A stretch of 54,321 nucleotides of DNA from Cupriavidus phytohabitans (GCF_000426345.1 NZ_AUFE01000046.1:1-54321), one strand, 5' to 3'. Positions 16,691 through 25,889 are shown, counted from the first letter of the stretch. Program-made: numbers and translations. The notes: generated from the letters alone by a model not told the origin.

Positions 16691-18043
16691 TCAGCCATGG
16701 ACCTTGGAAGGCCTCAGGCTTACGCGGTTGGCGTGCGCCGACCGAAAGGCAATCCACATCGTGCAGGCGGCGCTCATGATGCCGATTGCCAGTACGTACG
16801 CGCACAAATACCAGGGTTCCCCGCCCGCCTTTGCGTTAAGCCAGGTGGCGATGATGGGCGTCAATCCTCCCGCAAACACGCCGGCAAACTGGTAGACAAA
16901 GGAGATGCCGGTATATCGAACACGAGGATCAAAAACTTCGGAGAACATCGACGACATCGTGCCGAACACCGCCGCGTGGAAGATGCCGAACGGAACTATG
17001 ATCGCCGCCCAGACCAGCAGCACATTGCCACCGGAATGCTGCATCAGCCAGAATGCCGGGAAGGCCGACAGACCTGCGAGCAGCGCGCCAGTACCGTAGA
17101 CGATGGGCCGCCCGACACGGTCGGATACGGCGCCCCACAGCGGAATGAAGAACGTCATCACACCGGCACCGATCAGCACGCCCAGCAACGCCTGGTCACG
17201 CGACAGCTTCAGCGTCTGCGTGAGGTAAGCCAGCGAGAAGACGCCGAACACGTTGAAGAAGACGCCATCGATGAAGCGCGCGCCCATGCAGGCAAGCACT
17301 ACGCCGGGATATTGACGAAGCATGGCGAAGAATGGAAGTCCGGGCGGATCCTCGCGCTCATGCTGGGTAGCCGCAAATTCCGGGGACTCCTCCACATGGG
17401 AGCGCATGTACGAACCGATAAAGACCATCACTGCGCTGAGCAAGAAGGCAATGCGCCAGCCCCATGCGAGGAAATCCTTGTCGGAGAGTAGCAGCGAAAG
17501 GATGGCGATGACGCCGCTCGCCAGTACCAGTCCGAGGGACATGCCTGTCTGCGGCAGACTCGCGAAGAAGCCGCGACGCCCGCGTGGAGCGCTCTCGAAC
17601 GTCATCAGCACCGCGCCGCCCCACTCGCCACCTAGGCCAATCCCCTGCGCTACCCGACACACCAGTAACAGGATCGGCGCCCAAACACCAATCTGTTCAT
17701 AGGTGGGAATCAGGCCGATGGCGGTAGTCGCCACGCCCATGATCATCAGCGTCAGTACCAGCATGCGCTTGCGACCCAGGGTATCGCCGAAGTGTCCGAA
17801 AATCACACCCCCAAGCGGCCGGGCCACAAAGCCTGCCGCGAAGGTTGCATAGGCCAGCAGCGTACCCACTACGGGATCAGTTGAAGGGAAATACAGCTTG
17901 TTGAACACGAGGCCGGCTACCACCCCGTAAAGGAAGAAGTCGTACCACTCAACCATCGCGCCAATCGTGCTCGACGTAACAACCTGCCGCAGTTTGCGCC
18001 CCGCGTCCTGGGCGGACTGCACCGCCGTTGCCTGCTTCGTCAT
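16691..18043 (-). CDS. hpsU: MFS transporter (MHS family), putative DHPS importer
   Basis: A 450-residue, 12-helix major facilitator of the metabolite:H+ symporter group. Family marks are GAMVEWYDFFLYG at the first helix, RPLGGVIFGHFGDTLGRKR in the loop 2-3, and VCRVAQGIGLGGEWGGAVL in helix 4. MHS members such as ShiA, KgtP and ProP import small anions or zwitterions with protons. Placed between the dehydrogenases for DHPS it most likely brings in the sulfonate; HpsU is the name used in the JMP134 cluster. The ATG follows AGGAGA. It starts 112 bases after hpsO, and that gap shows no terminator. Confidence 0.88.
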   Translation of the reverse strand: MTKQATAVQSAQDAGRKLRQVVTSSTIGAMVEWYDFFLYGVVAGLVFNKLYFPSTDPVVGTLLAYATFAAGFVARPLGGVIFGHFGDTLGRKRMLVLTLMIMGVATTAIGLIPTYEQIGVWAPILLLVCRVAQGIGLGGEWGGAVLMTFESAPRGRRGFFASLPQTGMSLGLVLASGVIAILSLLLSDKDFLAWGWRIAFLLSAVMVFIGSYMRSHVEESPEFAATQHEREDPPGLPFFAMLRQYPGVVLACMGARFIDGVFFNVFGVFSLAYLTQTLKLSRDQALLGVLIGAGVMTFFIPLWGAVSDRVGRPIVYGTGALLAGLSAFPAFWLMQHSGGNVLLVWAAIIVPFGIFHAAVFGTMSSMFSEVFDPRVRYTGISFVYQFAGVFAGGLTPIIATWLNAKAGGEPWYLCAYVLAIGIMSAACTMWIAFRSAHANRVSLRPSKVHG

Positions 18044-18155
18044 GCTTGTCTCCTAATTAGGTCTTGTCCCGTGGCTGCGCGTCAGAGGCGCTATTTTCGG
18101 TACGGGCAGCGGTGACACTTTTGCCGCGCGCCGCCCTTATGGGTTTCCGCGTTGC

Positions 18156-18938
18156 TTACCGAGCCGTATAGCCTCCGTCAACCATGAAAGTCTGGCCAGT
18201 GATGTACGCTGCCATATCGCTGGCCAAGAAGGCGACCAATCCGTGCAGGTCCGCTAGTTCGCCATTGCGCCCGATACACGTGCGGCTGGCGTGATACTCC
18301 GTGAGACCGGCATCCGCGAACACGGGACCTGTCAGCGCTGTCGGGAAAAAGCCCGGACCAATTGCGTTGCAAGTGATTCCGTGACGAGACCACTCTTCGG
18401 CAATAGCTCGCGTGAGTTGGACGATGCCGCCTTTTGCCGCGCCATACGGTGCACTGTTGGCGAAGGCACGGTACGACTGCAGGGAAGCGATGTTCAGTAT
18501 GCGTCCCCACCCCTGAGCCTGCATCGCGGGTGCCAGCGCCTGCGTGAGGAAAAACGGCGCGCCGAGATGGGTGTCGAGCTGGAGCCGCCACGAAGACGGC
18601 GTGACGCTTGCATACGTTTCACGCAGGTTCATGCCGGCCGCATTGACTAGGATATCGATCGTGCCATGTTGCTGTTGCAGCGCATTCGCCGCAACCGGAA
18701 TGGCATCAAGATCGGACACATCGCACACGTGTGTATCGACCGCGATTCCCATGGCGTCGAGGCGTGATGCTGCAGCATCGAGCTGGGACTGGCGTCTCGC
18801 CGCGAGAATCACTCGCGCGCCGGCCTGGCCCATCGCGGTAGCAATGGCCTCTCCGATACCGGAACTGCCGCCTGTTACGAGCGCCTGCCTTCCCGAAAGA
18901 TCAGGCGCAAGCCTCCCTGCATTTTGCAGTCCGATCAT
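18156..18938 (-). CDS. hpsO: short-chain dehydrogenase, putative DHPS 2-dehydrogenase
   Basis: A 260-residue classical SDR. It has the TGGSSGIG cofactor motif at 22-29, NAAG at 99-102, the catalytic Ser152 in NIASLQS and YGAAK at 165-169, and ends VDGGYTAR. A neutral-to-basic residue pattern after the second strand (AARRQ) suggests that NADP is possible, but I cannot decide. In the DHPS pathway it would work with HpsP to invert the (S) enantiomer through the 2-oxo compound. Its ATG lies two bases after the hpsN stop, and its ribosome site GGAGG is inside the last codons of hpsN, so translation is coupled. Confidence 0.88.
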   Translation of the reverse strand: MIGLQNAGRLAPDLSGRQALVTGGSSGIGEAIATAMGQAGARVILAARRQSQLDAAASRLDAMGIAVDTHVCDVSDLDAIPVAANALQQQHGTIDILVNAAGMNLRETYASVTPSSWRLQLDTHLGAPFFLTQALAPAMQAQGWGRILNIASLQSYRAFANSAPYGAAKGGIVQLTRAIAEEWSRHGITCNAIGPGFFPTALTGPVFADAGLTEYHASRTCIGRNGELADLHGLVAFLASDMAAYITGQTFMVDGGYTAR

Positions 18939-18940
18939 GG

Positions 18941-20251
18941 TTACACCTCCACCGGCGTGCCCATTTCGAAGGACGTGTTGGGGAAGTACTTCAGCATGCG
19001 GTCATCCGCAGTACGGGCATGCGCTTCCATGCCTTCAAGCCGCGAGATGCGAGCCGTCACCTGGCCAATCTGGCGCGTCGCTTCACGCGTCATTTGTTGC
19101 CACGTCAGCGTCTTCATAAACTTGTGTACGGACAGGCCGCCGGAGTAACGCGCTGCGCCCTTGGTCGGAAGCACGTGGTTGGGCCCGCTGGTTTTGTCGC
19201 CGAACGCCACGGTCGTTTCCTCACCGAGGAAGAGCGAGCCATAACAGGTCAGATTGGCCAGCCACCAGTCGAGATCCGCCGTGTGGACCTCCAGATGCTC
19301 GGAGGCATAACGATCGGAGATATCCACCACCTCCTCACGGGTGTCGCACAGGATCACCTCGCCGTAATCACGCCAAGCGGCGGTGGCGGCATCGCGGGCG
19401 GTCGGGGGAAGCTTGGCGATCAGTTCCGGCACCAGCGCCATGACACGATCGGCCAGATCGCGCGAAGTGGTGAACAGCCAGGCGGGCGACTCATGGCCGT
19501 GCTCGGCTTGTCCGACGAGGTCGCTGGCGACGATGGCCGGGTCGGCCGTCTCATCGGCGATGACGGCGACTTCCGACGGTCCGGCGAACACGTCAATGCC
19601 GACTTGACCGTACAGCGTCCGCTTGGCCTCGGCCACAAACTTGTTGCCCGGACCCACCACCACGTCGGCCGGCTTGCCAGTGAAGAGACCATAGGCCATG
19701 GATGCGATCGCTTGAACCCCGCCCAGCGCCATGATGACGTCGGCGCCGGCCGCCTGGAAGGCGTAAAGGACGTGCGGATGAATGCCTTGGCCGCGGAACG
19801 GGCTCGAGCACGCCACTACAGTCTTGACGCCGGCCGCCTTGGCAGTCGCCACGCCCATATACGCTGACGCGATGTGCGCGTAACGTCCTGCCGGTGCGTA
19901 GCAACCGACCACATTGACTGGCAGCACCCGTTGTCCCGCGGTGACGCCCGGATGCAGTTCGACGGAGAACTCTTTCAAGGAATCGCGCTGCGCCAGTGCG
20001 AAATCGGTGACCTGCCGAATGGCGAAGTCAATGTCGGCGCGCACGGCCGCCGGCACGTCCTTGGTCTGCTCCCGGATCTGATCGGACGTAAGGACAATAT
20101 CGCCATTCCAGCCGTCGAGTTGTTTGGCGTACTGACGCACGGCGTCTTCACCGCGCGCCTGGATCTCGGCAAGCATCTCTGTCACGACCTTCTGTGCTGT
20201 CGCCGTTTCGGTCTGGGGCGTCTTTTCCGCTTTTTTCAGATACGAAATCAT
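18941..20251 (-). CDS. hpsN: sulfopropanediol 3-dehydrogenase
   Basis: A 436-residue HisD-like enzyme that I recognise as HpsN. It converts (R)-2,3-dihydroxypropane-1-sulfonate to (R)-sulfolactate in two NAD-dependent oxidations. The HisD metal and catalytic sites are visible: QAEHGHESPAW, SEHLEVH, GPNHVLPT and GGLSVHKFMK. There are no histidine genes around it; instead suyAB, hpsP, hpsU and hpsO follow in the same direction, and this context settles the function. It is the first gene of the operon, with GAGG 12 bases before the ATG, and two LacI-type operators upstream. I am confident of the family and of the specific role. Confidence 0.95.
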   Translation of the reverse strand: MISYLKKAEKTPQTETATAQKVVTEMLAEIQARGEDAVRQYAKQLDGWNGDIVLTSDQIREQTKDVPAAVRADIDFAIRQVTDFALAQRDSLKEFSVELHPGVTAGQRVLPVNVVGCYAPAGRYAHIASAYMGVATAKAAGVKTVVACSSPFRGQGIHPHVLYAFQAAGADVIMALGGVQAIASMAYGLFTGKPADVVVGPGNKFVAEAKRTLYGQVGIDVFAGPSEVAVIADETADPAIVASDLVGQAEHGHESPAWLFTTSRDLADRVMALVPELIAKLPPTARDAATAAWRDYGEVILCDTREEVVDISDRYASEHLEVHTADLDWWLANLTCYGSLFLGEETTVAFGDKTSGPNHVLPTKGAARYSGGLSVHKFMKTLTWQQMTREATRQIGQVTARISRLEGMEAHARTADDRMLKYFPNTSFEMGTPVEV

Positions 20252-20286
20252 TTCTGCAAGTCCTCAGGTTGGGGTAGGGGCATGAA

Positions 20287-20300
20287 TGTAATCGCTTTCA
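20287..20300. promoter_or_regulatory. LacI-type operator, hpsN-proximal
   Basis: TGTAATCGCTTTCA lies 36 bases upstream of the hpsN start. It shares 13 of 14 bases with the second copy at 20341 and has the AANCGCTT core of LacI/PurR-type operators. The divergent hpsR gene encodes a LacI-family protein, the obvious candidate to bind. Confidence 0.75.
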
Positions 20301-20340
20301 TTTTCTGAGAAATGACCCACAAAATGCGTCGTGCCGCAAA

Positions 20341-20354
20341 TGTAAGCGCTTTCA
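20341..20354. promoter_or_regulatory. LacI-type operator, hpsR-proximal
   Basis: TGTAAGCGCTTTCA, with the fully palindromic AAGCGCTT centre, is spaced 54 bases from the proximal copy, close to five helical turns. The two sites thus face the same side of the DNA, which would let one tetramer or two cooperating dimers close a small loop over the hpsN promoter. It is 126 bases from the hpsR start and may also act in autoregulation. Confidence 0.78.
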
Positions 20355-20479
20355 TGCAAAGGATAGCGCGTCCGCGGCGAGCCGCAAGAAAGGGTTTTCC
20401 CCGATCTGTCCGCGCCCAACTTGTAGTCGCTAGAGCACCCCTCACAGATCGGCGACAATAAGACACTGGACGGGGAGCA

Positions 20480-21535
20480 ATGAAAGTGCCGAAAACGAAA
20501 CTTGAAGATGTAGCGAGGCTCGCCGGAGTCTCCATGGCGACGGTCTCGCGGACACTTTCCTCACCCTCGTTGGTGCGTGAAGAGACTTTGGCCCGTGTGC
20601 GACATGCCATTCAGGCACTCGGATATGTCCCGGACGCTTCCGCACGGACGTTGGCTTCCGGTCGTTCCCGCACAATCGCAGCGGTCGTGCCTACTCTGGA
20701 CAACGCCATCTTCTCGCATGCCATCCAAGGGATGCAGGGTGTGTTGGCCGCGAACGGCTACCAACTCCTCCTAGGCTCCCACAACTACGATTCTCAAGCC
20801 GAGATAGATGTCGTCCGTGCGTTGTCAGAGCGCGCCGTCGACGCCATGGTCCTCGTCGGCGCCGACCACGCTCCTGAAACGCTGTCAGTCCTACGACAAT
20901 CGGGCACGCGGACTATCATCACATGGGCATTGTCGAACCAGTGCCCCTGCATCGGGTTCGATAACTTTGAAATCGGAGCGCTCGCGGCCAGATACCTGTT
21001 CGATCTTGGGCATCGGCACTTCGGCATGATTTCTGGTATCTCGCGAAACAACGATCGCGCACGATTACGCACCGAAGGCTTTGTCAACACTTTGCGAGCT
21101 CTGCGTGCTGAAATCCTTCCCGGCGCGGCCTGCGAGCAGCCTTACTCGTTTGCAGGAGGCCGCACCGGACTGCGAAACATACTTCGCGATGCATCGACCA
21201 GGCCTACGGCGATCTTTTGTGGCAATGACGTGCTAGCGCTCGGTTGTCTGTTCGAGGCAACAGCGCTAAACCTCAAAGTGCCTGATCAGCTTTCGATCGT
21301 TGGCTGCGACGACCTACCGATTTCGGCCGAAGTCACGCCGGGCCTCACAACCGTAGCGTTGGAAAGTAGCTTGTTGGGGAAGAAGACTGCGGAAGCTTTA
21401 TTGCGATGGCTGCAGGACGGAACGGAACCTGGCCGTACGGAGATGCCAATTTCACTGATTCAGCGCGGCACCGCGGCTCCACCTTTGGGTGACGAGGATT
21501 ACCCGGCCGTCGTTATCCCCCCTCGTCAGCGATAG
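20480..21535 (+). CDS. hpsR: LacI-family transcriptional regulator of the DHPS cluster
   Basis: A 351-residue LacI/GalR regulator. The helix-turn-helix is at residues 8-30 (LEDVARLAGVSMATVSRTLS), the hinge helix follows at about 55 (ASARTLASGRS), and the periplasmic-binding-protein core carries RTIAAVVPTLDNAIF, GRTGLRNIL and IVGCDDLPISAEVTPGLTTV. It reads away from hpsN across a 228-base gap that holds two LacI-type operators. Most members are repressors released by a pathway metabolite; here DHPS or sulfolactate is a reasonable inducer, but that is inference. GGGGAG precedes the ATG. Its 3' end overlaps the convergent monooxygenase relic by 23 bases. Confidence 0.9.
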   Translation: MKVPKTKLEDVARLAGVSMATVSRTLSSPSLVREETLARVRHAIQALGYVPDASARTLASGRSRTIAAVVPTLDNAIFSHAIQGMQGVLAANGYQLLLGSHNYDSQAEIDVVRALSERAVDAMVLVGADHAPETLSVLRQSGTRTIITWALSNQCPCIGFDNFEIGALAARYLFDLGHRHFGMISGISRNNDRARLRTEGFVNTLRALRAEILPGAACEQPYSFAGGRTGLRNILRDASTRPTAIFCGNDVLALGCLFEATALNLKVPDQLSIVGCDDLPISAEVTPGLTTVALESSLLGKKTAEALLRWLQDGTEPGRTEMPISLIQRGTAAPPLGDEDYPAVVIPPRQR

Positions 21536-22010
21536 CCGCGGCGATATGAGCCGCGTCCTCTCCGACTCCCGCGAGGAAACTCGACTTCCGTTTATGCAGC
21601 CATGGCAGGCCAAGGAAGTACAGCCCCGGCATGTCGGTGATGCCGCGGCTGTGGATGGGCGCCCCGGCCACATCGAACACCTCGGGCAGCTCGATCCAAC
21701 CGAAGTCGAAGCTGTAGCCGGTGGCCCAGATCACGCTGCCAACGCGCTCCGCGCGTGCATCGAGCAGCGCTGGCGAATGAGCCATCGTCCGGGCAGGAAC
21801 ACAGGGCTTGTCGGGGGCGGGCTCGACGTCGAGCCCGCCTGTTGGCGCGAAATGCGCGTTGATCGTCGCCACGAACGTTTCCAAGCTTCGATCGGCCGCG
21901 CGCAGATTGGCTTCCAGGTCGTCGTCGAAATGCAACCTACCGTCATTGGCATCGCGGCCCCGGTAGCGTCGCGGCACACGTTGGTGCCGGCCAACACTTA
22001 GATAGAGCTC
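21513..22010 (-). pseudogene. flavin-containing monooxygenase-like, C-terminal fragment
   Basis: The frame contains LAFWWRRELYLSVGRHQRVP, then a jump to LHFDDDLEANLRAADRSLET, and later SVIWATGYSFDFGWIELPEV, the ATG motif region of class B flavin monooxygenases, with PGLYFLGLPWLHKRKSSFLAG at the end. The FAD- and NADPH-binding GxGxxG motifs of the N-terminal half are absent. The stretch between RYRGRD and the next block looks internally deleted. The part from 21513 to 21977 remains open, but without the cofactor sites it cannot be a working enzyme. Confidence 0.7.
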
Positions 22011-22155
22011 GCGACGCCACCAGAATGCCAGCGTCCATACGGACGGAAGAATGAAACGCTATCGAACGAATGTCCCTTGTATCTCGATAGCTGCCGCCGA
22101 GGTGGTACCGGATCGGATGGCCGCAGTGGGTCGGCAAGAGCCGACCAGTACAAGA

Positions 22156-24834
22156 TCAACCTGATTCCCTTGCCAAATATTCCGCCGTCCGGCTCGCCGC
22201 CACGCCGGTGATCTCCGGGGGGCGACCGCAAGCTACGACGCGACCGCCCTCGTCTCCAGCACCGGGACCCATGTCGATCACCCAGTCCGCCTGTGCCACG
22301 ACACGCATGTCGTGTTCGACGACTACGACTGTATTTCCCGCATCGACCAGTTCCTGAAGTTGCACGAGCAAGCGGTCCACATCGGCCGGATGCAGGCCGT
22401 TGGTGGGTTCGTCCAGCACGTAAAGCGTGTCGCCCCGCTGCGCTCGTTGCAGTTCAGTGGCGAGTTTGATGCGTTGCGCCTCTCCGCCGGACAGTTCGGT
22501 GGCCGGTTGCCCCAGCCGAAGATAGCCCAGTCCGATGTCGCGCAACGCCTTCAGCGATCTCATCGCCGCGGGTTCGTCAGCGAAGACTTCGCATGCCGCA
22601 TCGACGGTCAGGTCCAGGACTTCAGCGATATTCCGGCCCTGCCAGCAGATTTCCAGCGTCTGCGGCTGATAGCGCGTGCCGTGGCAAGCGGAACAGGGTG
22701 CATAGACACTCGGCAGGAACAGCAGCTCCACGCTAACAAAGCCCTCGCCTTCGCAGGTCGGGCAACGGCCCTGCGCCACATTGAAGGAAAAGCGTCCTGG
22801 CGTATAGCGTCGCTTGCGTGCCGCGGAGGTGCCCGCAAACAGTTTGCGCACATGATCGAACAGCCCGGTGTAGGTGGCGAGGTTCGACCGCGGCGTGCGG
22901 CCAATGGGCTTTTGATCGACGCGCACCAGCCTGCGCACAGTCTCCATGCCGCCCGCGACGCGGCCTCCCGTCGGGGCATCCGTCACCGCGAACAACGGAT
23001 CGCGTTCCTCGTCGGCGTCGCTATCGTTCACGCGGCCCAGATACCGGTTCACCAGTTCCGGCAATGCCTGGCTGATGAGGCTCGATTTGCCAGATCCTGA
23101 GATCCCTGTCACCGCCGTGAAGCAACTCAGCGGTATCGCGGCATCGATCTTGTGCAGATTGTTGCGCGATACATGCACGAGTTTCAGCCAACCCGCCGGG
23201 TCGCGCGAGGTTCGCAGCGGCACCTGTCGCTGGCCAAAAAGATACGCTGCGGTACGCGATGCCTGCACTGCGGCGAGTCCATCAGGTGGCCCGCTGTAGA
23301 GCACACGCCCGCCGCCCTCGCCCGCAGCTGGTCCCACGTCTACGATCCAGTCCGCGTTGCGCATGGTCTCCATGTCATGCTCGACCACGAACAGCGAGTT
23401 GCCCGCCGCCTTCAACCGTCGCAACGCCAGCAGCAGCGCCTCGCCATCGGCCGGATGCAGCCCAGCCGATGGTTCGTCGAGGACATAGACCACGCCGAAC
23501 AGTTGGGAAGACAACTGCGTGGCCAGCCGCAGACGTTGCAATTCGCCCGACGACAGCGTCGGTGTGCTGCGGTCCAGCGACAGATAGCCCAAGCCGAGAT
23601 CGATGAGCGTCGACAACCGTTCCATCAACTCTTCCGCGATGCGCTGCGCGGCCAGCCGCTTTTCGTCGGAGAGGTTGGGCGTGCGCCGCACATCGGGCGC
23701 CGCCTTGTGCGCGGATCCCCCCGCCGCCACGCGCCGCGCGGTGGCAGCGCGCATCGCGTTCTTGCTCAGTACCGCGCCGGATGCATCCTCGGCGCCCGCC
23801 CACTCTCCCCGCGCGATCGGGCGCATGATCTCCGCGACGCGGGCAAGCGGAAGACTCGCGAACGCACCGATGTCCATACCCGCGAATTCCACCGATAACG
23901 CTTCTTTCTTCAGTCGCTTGCCGTGGCACGCCGGGCATTCCCGTCCGATCATGTATTGCCCGACCCGCTTCTTCATCAGCGCGCTCTGCGTCGTGGCAAA
24001 TGTCTGCAGAACATAGCGGCGTGCGCCGGTGAACGTTCCCTGGTAGCTGGGCTCCATCTTGCGCTTTAGCGCGGCGCGGACTTCCTTGGGCGTGAATCCG
24101 GCATATACCGGCACCGAAGGCTGCTCCTCCGTGAACAAGATCCAGTCGCGGTCCCTTTTTGGCAACTCGCGCCACGGCTTGTCCACGTCGTAACCGAGCG
24201 TGACCAGGATGTCGCGCAAGTTCTGCCCGTGCCATGCGGGCGGCCATGCGGCGATCGCGCGCTCGCGGATCGACAATGAATCGTCCGGCACCATTGACTG
24301 CTCGCTGACATCATAGGTACGCCCCAGGCCATGGCACATGGGGCAGGCGCCCTGCACCGTGTTAGGCGAGAAGTCCTCCGCATACAGCATTGGCTGCCGG
24401 GGGGGATAGGTGCCGGCGCGGGAATACAACATGCGCACAAGGCTCGCCAGCGTGGTGACGCTGCCAACCGTGGAGCGCGCGTTTGGCGCACCGCGCTGCT
24501 GCTGCAGCGCGACGGCGGGCGGCAACCCCTCGATGGCATCCACCTCCGGAACGCCCACTTGGTCGATCAGCCGCCTGGCATAGGGTGCCACCGACTCGAA
24601 GTAGCGCCGCTGCGCTTCGGCGTACAGCGTGCCGAACGCCAGAGACGACTTGCCGGAACCCGATACCCCGGTAAACACCACCAGCGCATTGCGCGGAATA
24701 TCAACATCGACGTTCTTGAGGTTGTGCTCGCGCGCGCCGCGCACGCGGACGAAGTTGTCCGCCACGCCGCCGGCAGCAGCCGGCAACGGGTCGTTCTGCG
24801 GGCTCACTTGGCTCTGTCGTTTTTCATCGCTCAT
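22156..24834 (-). CDS. uvrA: UvrA-type excinuclease ATPase
   Basis: 892 residues with two ABC ATPase halves. Walker A motifs are GVSGSGKSSLA and GISGSGKSSLI, signatures LSSGELQRLRLATQ and LSGGEAQRIKLATE, Walker B regions VLDEPSAGLHPAD and VLDEPTNGLHPAD, and the zinc modules CPMCHG/CPACHG and CPTCEG/CSACHG. It is somewhat shorter than housekeeping UvrA (about 940-950) and its UvrB-interaction region differs, which fits the UvrA2-like paralogue class often linked to drug or DNA-damage tolerance. The genome surely has another uvrA; no uvrB or uvrC is here. Start ATG gives MSDEKRQSQ; the first 25 residues are variable. Confidence 0.9.
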   Translation of the reverse strand: MSDEKRQSQVSPQNDPLPAAAGGVADNFVRVRGAREHNLKNVDVDIPRNALVVFTGVSGSGKSSLAFGTLYAEAQRRYFESVAPYARRLIDQVGVPEVDAIEGLPPAVALQQQRGAPNARSTVGSVTTLASLVRMLYSRAGTYPPRQPMLYAEDFSPNTVQGACPMCHGLGRTYDVSEQSMVPDDSLSIRERAIAAWPPAWHGQNLRDILVTLGYDVDKPWRELPKRDRDWILFTEEQPSVPVYAGFTPKEVRAALKRKMEPSYQGTFTGARRYVLQTFATTQSALMKKRVGQYMIGRECPACHGKRLKKEALSVEFAGMDIGAFASLPLARVAEIMRPIARGEWAGAEDASGAVLSKNAMRAATARRVAAGGSAHKAAPDVRRTPNLSDEKRLAAQRIAEELMERLSTLIDLGLGYLSLDRSTPTLSSGELQRLRLATQLSSQLFGVVYVLDEPSAGLHPADGEALLLALRRLKAAGNSLFVVEHDMETMRNADWIVDVGPAAGEGGGRVLYSGPPDGLAAVQASRTAAYLFGQRQVPLRTSRDPAGWLKLVHVSRNNLHKIDAAIPLSCFTAVTGISGSGKSSLISQALPELVNRYLGRVNDSDADEERDPLFAVTDAPTGGRVAGGMETVRRLVRVDQKPIGRTPRSNLATYTGLFDHVRKLFAGTSAARKRRYTPGRFSFNVAQGRCPTCEGEGFVSVELLFLPSVYAPCSACHGTRYQPQTLEICWQGRNIAEVLDLTVDAACEVFADEPAAMRSLKALRDIGLGYLRLGQPATELSGGEAQRIKLATELQRAQRGDTLYVLDEPTNGLHPADVDRLLVQLQELVDAGNTVVVVEHDMRVVAQADWVIDMGPGAGDEGGRVVACGRPPEITGVAASRTAEYLARESG

Positions 24835-25444
24835 ACGAATTGGTGCCGTGTTCGTTCGGCATCGCCTTCCGGCCGCCCTTCTTGCACAAATTGCCGACCG
24901 GATCTAAGTATTTCCAGCGACTTCATACCCGGCCTGGCAGCGCCGCGTGCTCCGCAAGATGCGGGCGTCCACACAATTCACGTCTACCGTCAACACGCAG
25001 ACGTGAGCGCTCTCTGCTGCTTCCCTGCGCCGTCGCGTGGCTGGCACGCGTTGGCGCCGCACGCCAAATGCTCATGGGCAACGTGGCAATGGCTCTCGCG
25101 ACGCAGGAAACATGCCAGACTCTCTCGGAGTGAAGGCTTATTGCCAGAAAGTGCAATTTGCTACATGCGCGTAGCCGCAGCGCGGTTTGACGCGCAGCGA
25201 CGGCAAATGGGTCGTCTTCTATCAGCACGGTGAAGAAGTTTGGGCGTGCAAGGCTTGTATGCCGCGGCCCATTTCGACTTTGCGCCTGCCTCCAGCGTCA
25301 GCGCGCCGACAGTGGACTGAGCAACTGGCTGCGACCGCAGCCGGCTGGCGTCTCATTAAGCATCACCCCCCGCAAAAAATCGCCCTTCGGGCGTTAGGTC
25401 AAAAAGGCAAGGCAATCGACTGTGCGTCGCGACGTTATCGTCGG
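24835..25444. other. non-coding stretch of about 600 bases
   Basis: It should hold the uvrA promoter. Short frames on both strands are basic and low in complexity. A plus-strand stretch from 25187 starts with a protein-like MTRSDGKWVVFYQHGEEVWA but loses that character after about 25 codons; it may be a relic. The right end contains a minus-strand terminator and leads into the 19-bp repeat cluster. Confidence 0.4.
25375..25393 (-). terminator. minus-strand terminator
   Basis: CGCCC and GGGCG form a short stem around TTC, and on the minus strand the hairpin is followed by six T residues after one A. It would end transcripts coming leftward out of the repeat cluster, yet no convincing gene is there. 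Confidence 0.5.
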
Positions 25445-25799
25445 TTTGCATAAAACTGTTCCCGGATTTTGCAGATTTTTGTTCCTGGCCCCCCTGGGCC
25501 AGGCCAAGGAGCGCCGCGGGAAGGCGCGCGGCGGCCGCCTTGCAGCCTCCGCCGGCGTGCCCCGGATTGGCCCTTGATCGCACGACGGTGCACGCGGTGC
25601 CCCTAACGGCGGCCGTCCTCGGCTTCGCAAGCTGCAGCGGGCTGCGCACCGGCTGACCGATCCGCCGGGAAAGGAACAAAATTACGCAAAACGTCGGCCG
25701 GAAGAACAATGTTCTGCAAGATTTCTTTGCATAAAATTGTTCTCGGCACCTCGAAAACGGCGAACTGGCGTGCGACCAGCGGGAACAAAATTATGCAAA
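25445..25799. repeat. cluster of six 19-bp repeats in both orientations
   Basis: The motif TTTGCATAAAATTGTTCTC and close variants occur at 25445-25463 (+), 25468-25486 (+), 25672-25690 (-), 25702-25720 (-, degenerate), 25726-25744 (+) and 25781-25799 (-). The first two are 23 bases apart. A GC-rich block of about 185 bases separates the first pair from the rest. This is not explained by any gene. Arrays of short sites in direct and inverted order are typical of the ends of transposable elements and of tyrosine-recombinase elements such as RIT elements known from Cupriavidus, but I see no recombinase gene, so this could be a non-autonomous remnant or a regulatory or replication site array. Confidence 0.75.
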
Positions 25800-25889
25800 C
25801 GGACGAAAACCGTAAGCTCGCTGCAGCTGCCAATGTCTGGAGGCCCAGTATCTTCTGTCGCGGCGGAATGCCAAGATGAGGCTGGGGAT

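Noticed and set aside
25394..25709. A gene inside the 19-bp repeat cluster
   Set aside because: Frames through the GC-rich block are Ala/Arg-rich and contain the repeats themselves, so they are not likely to be translated.
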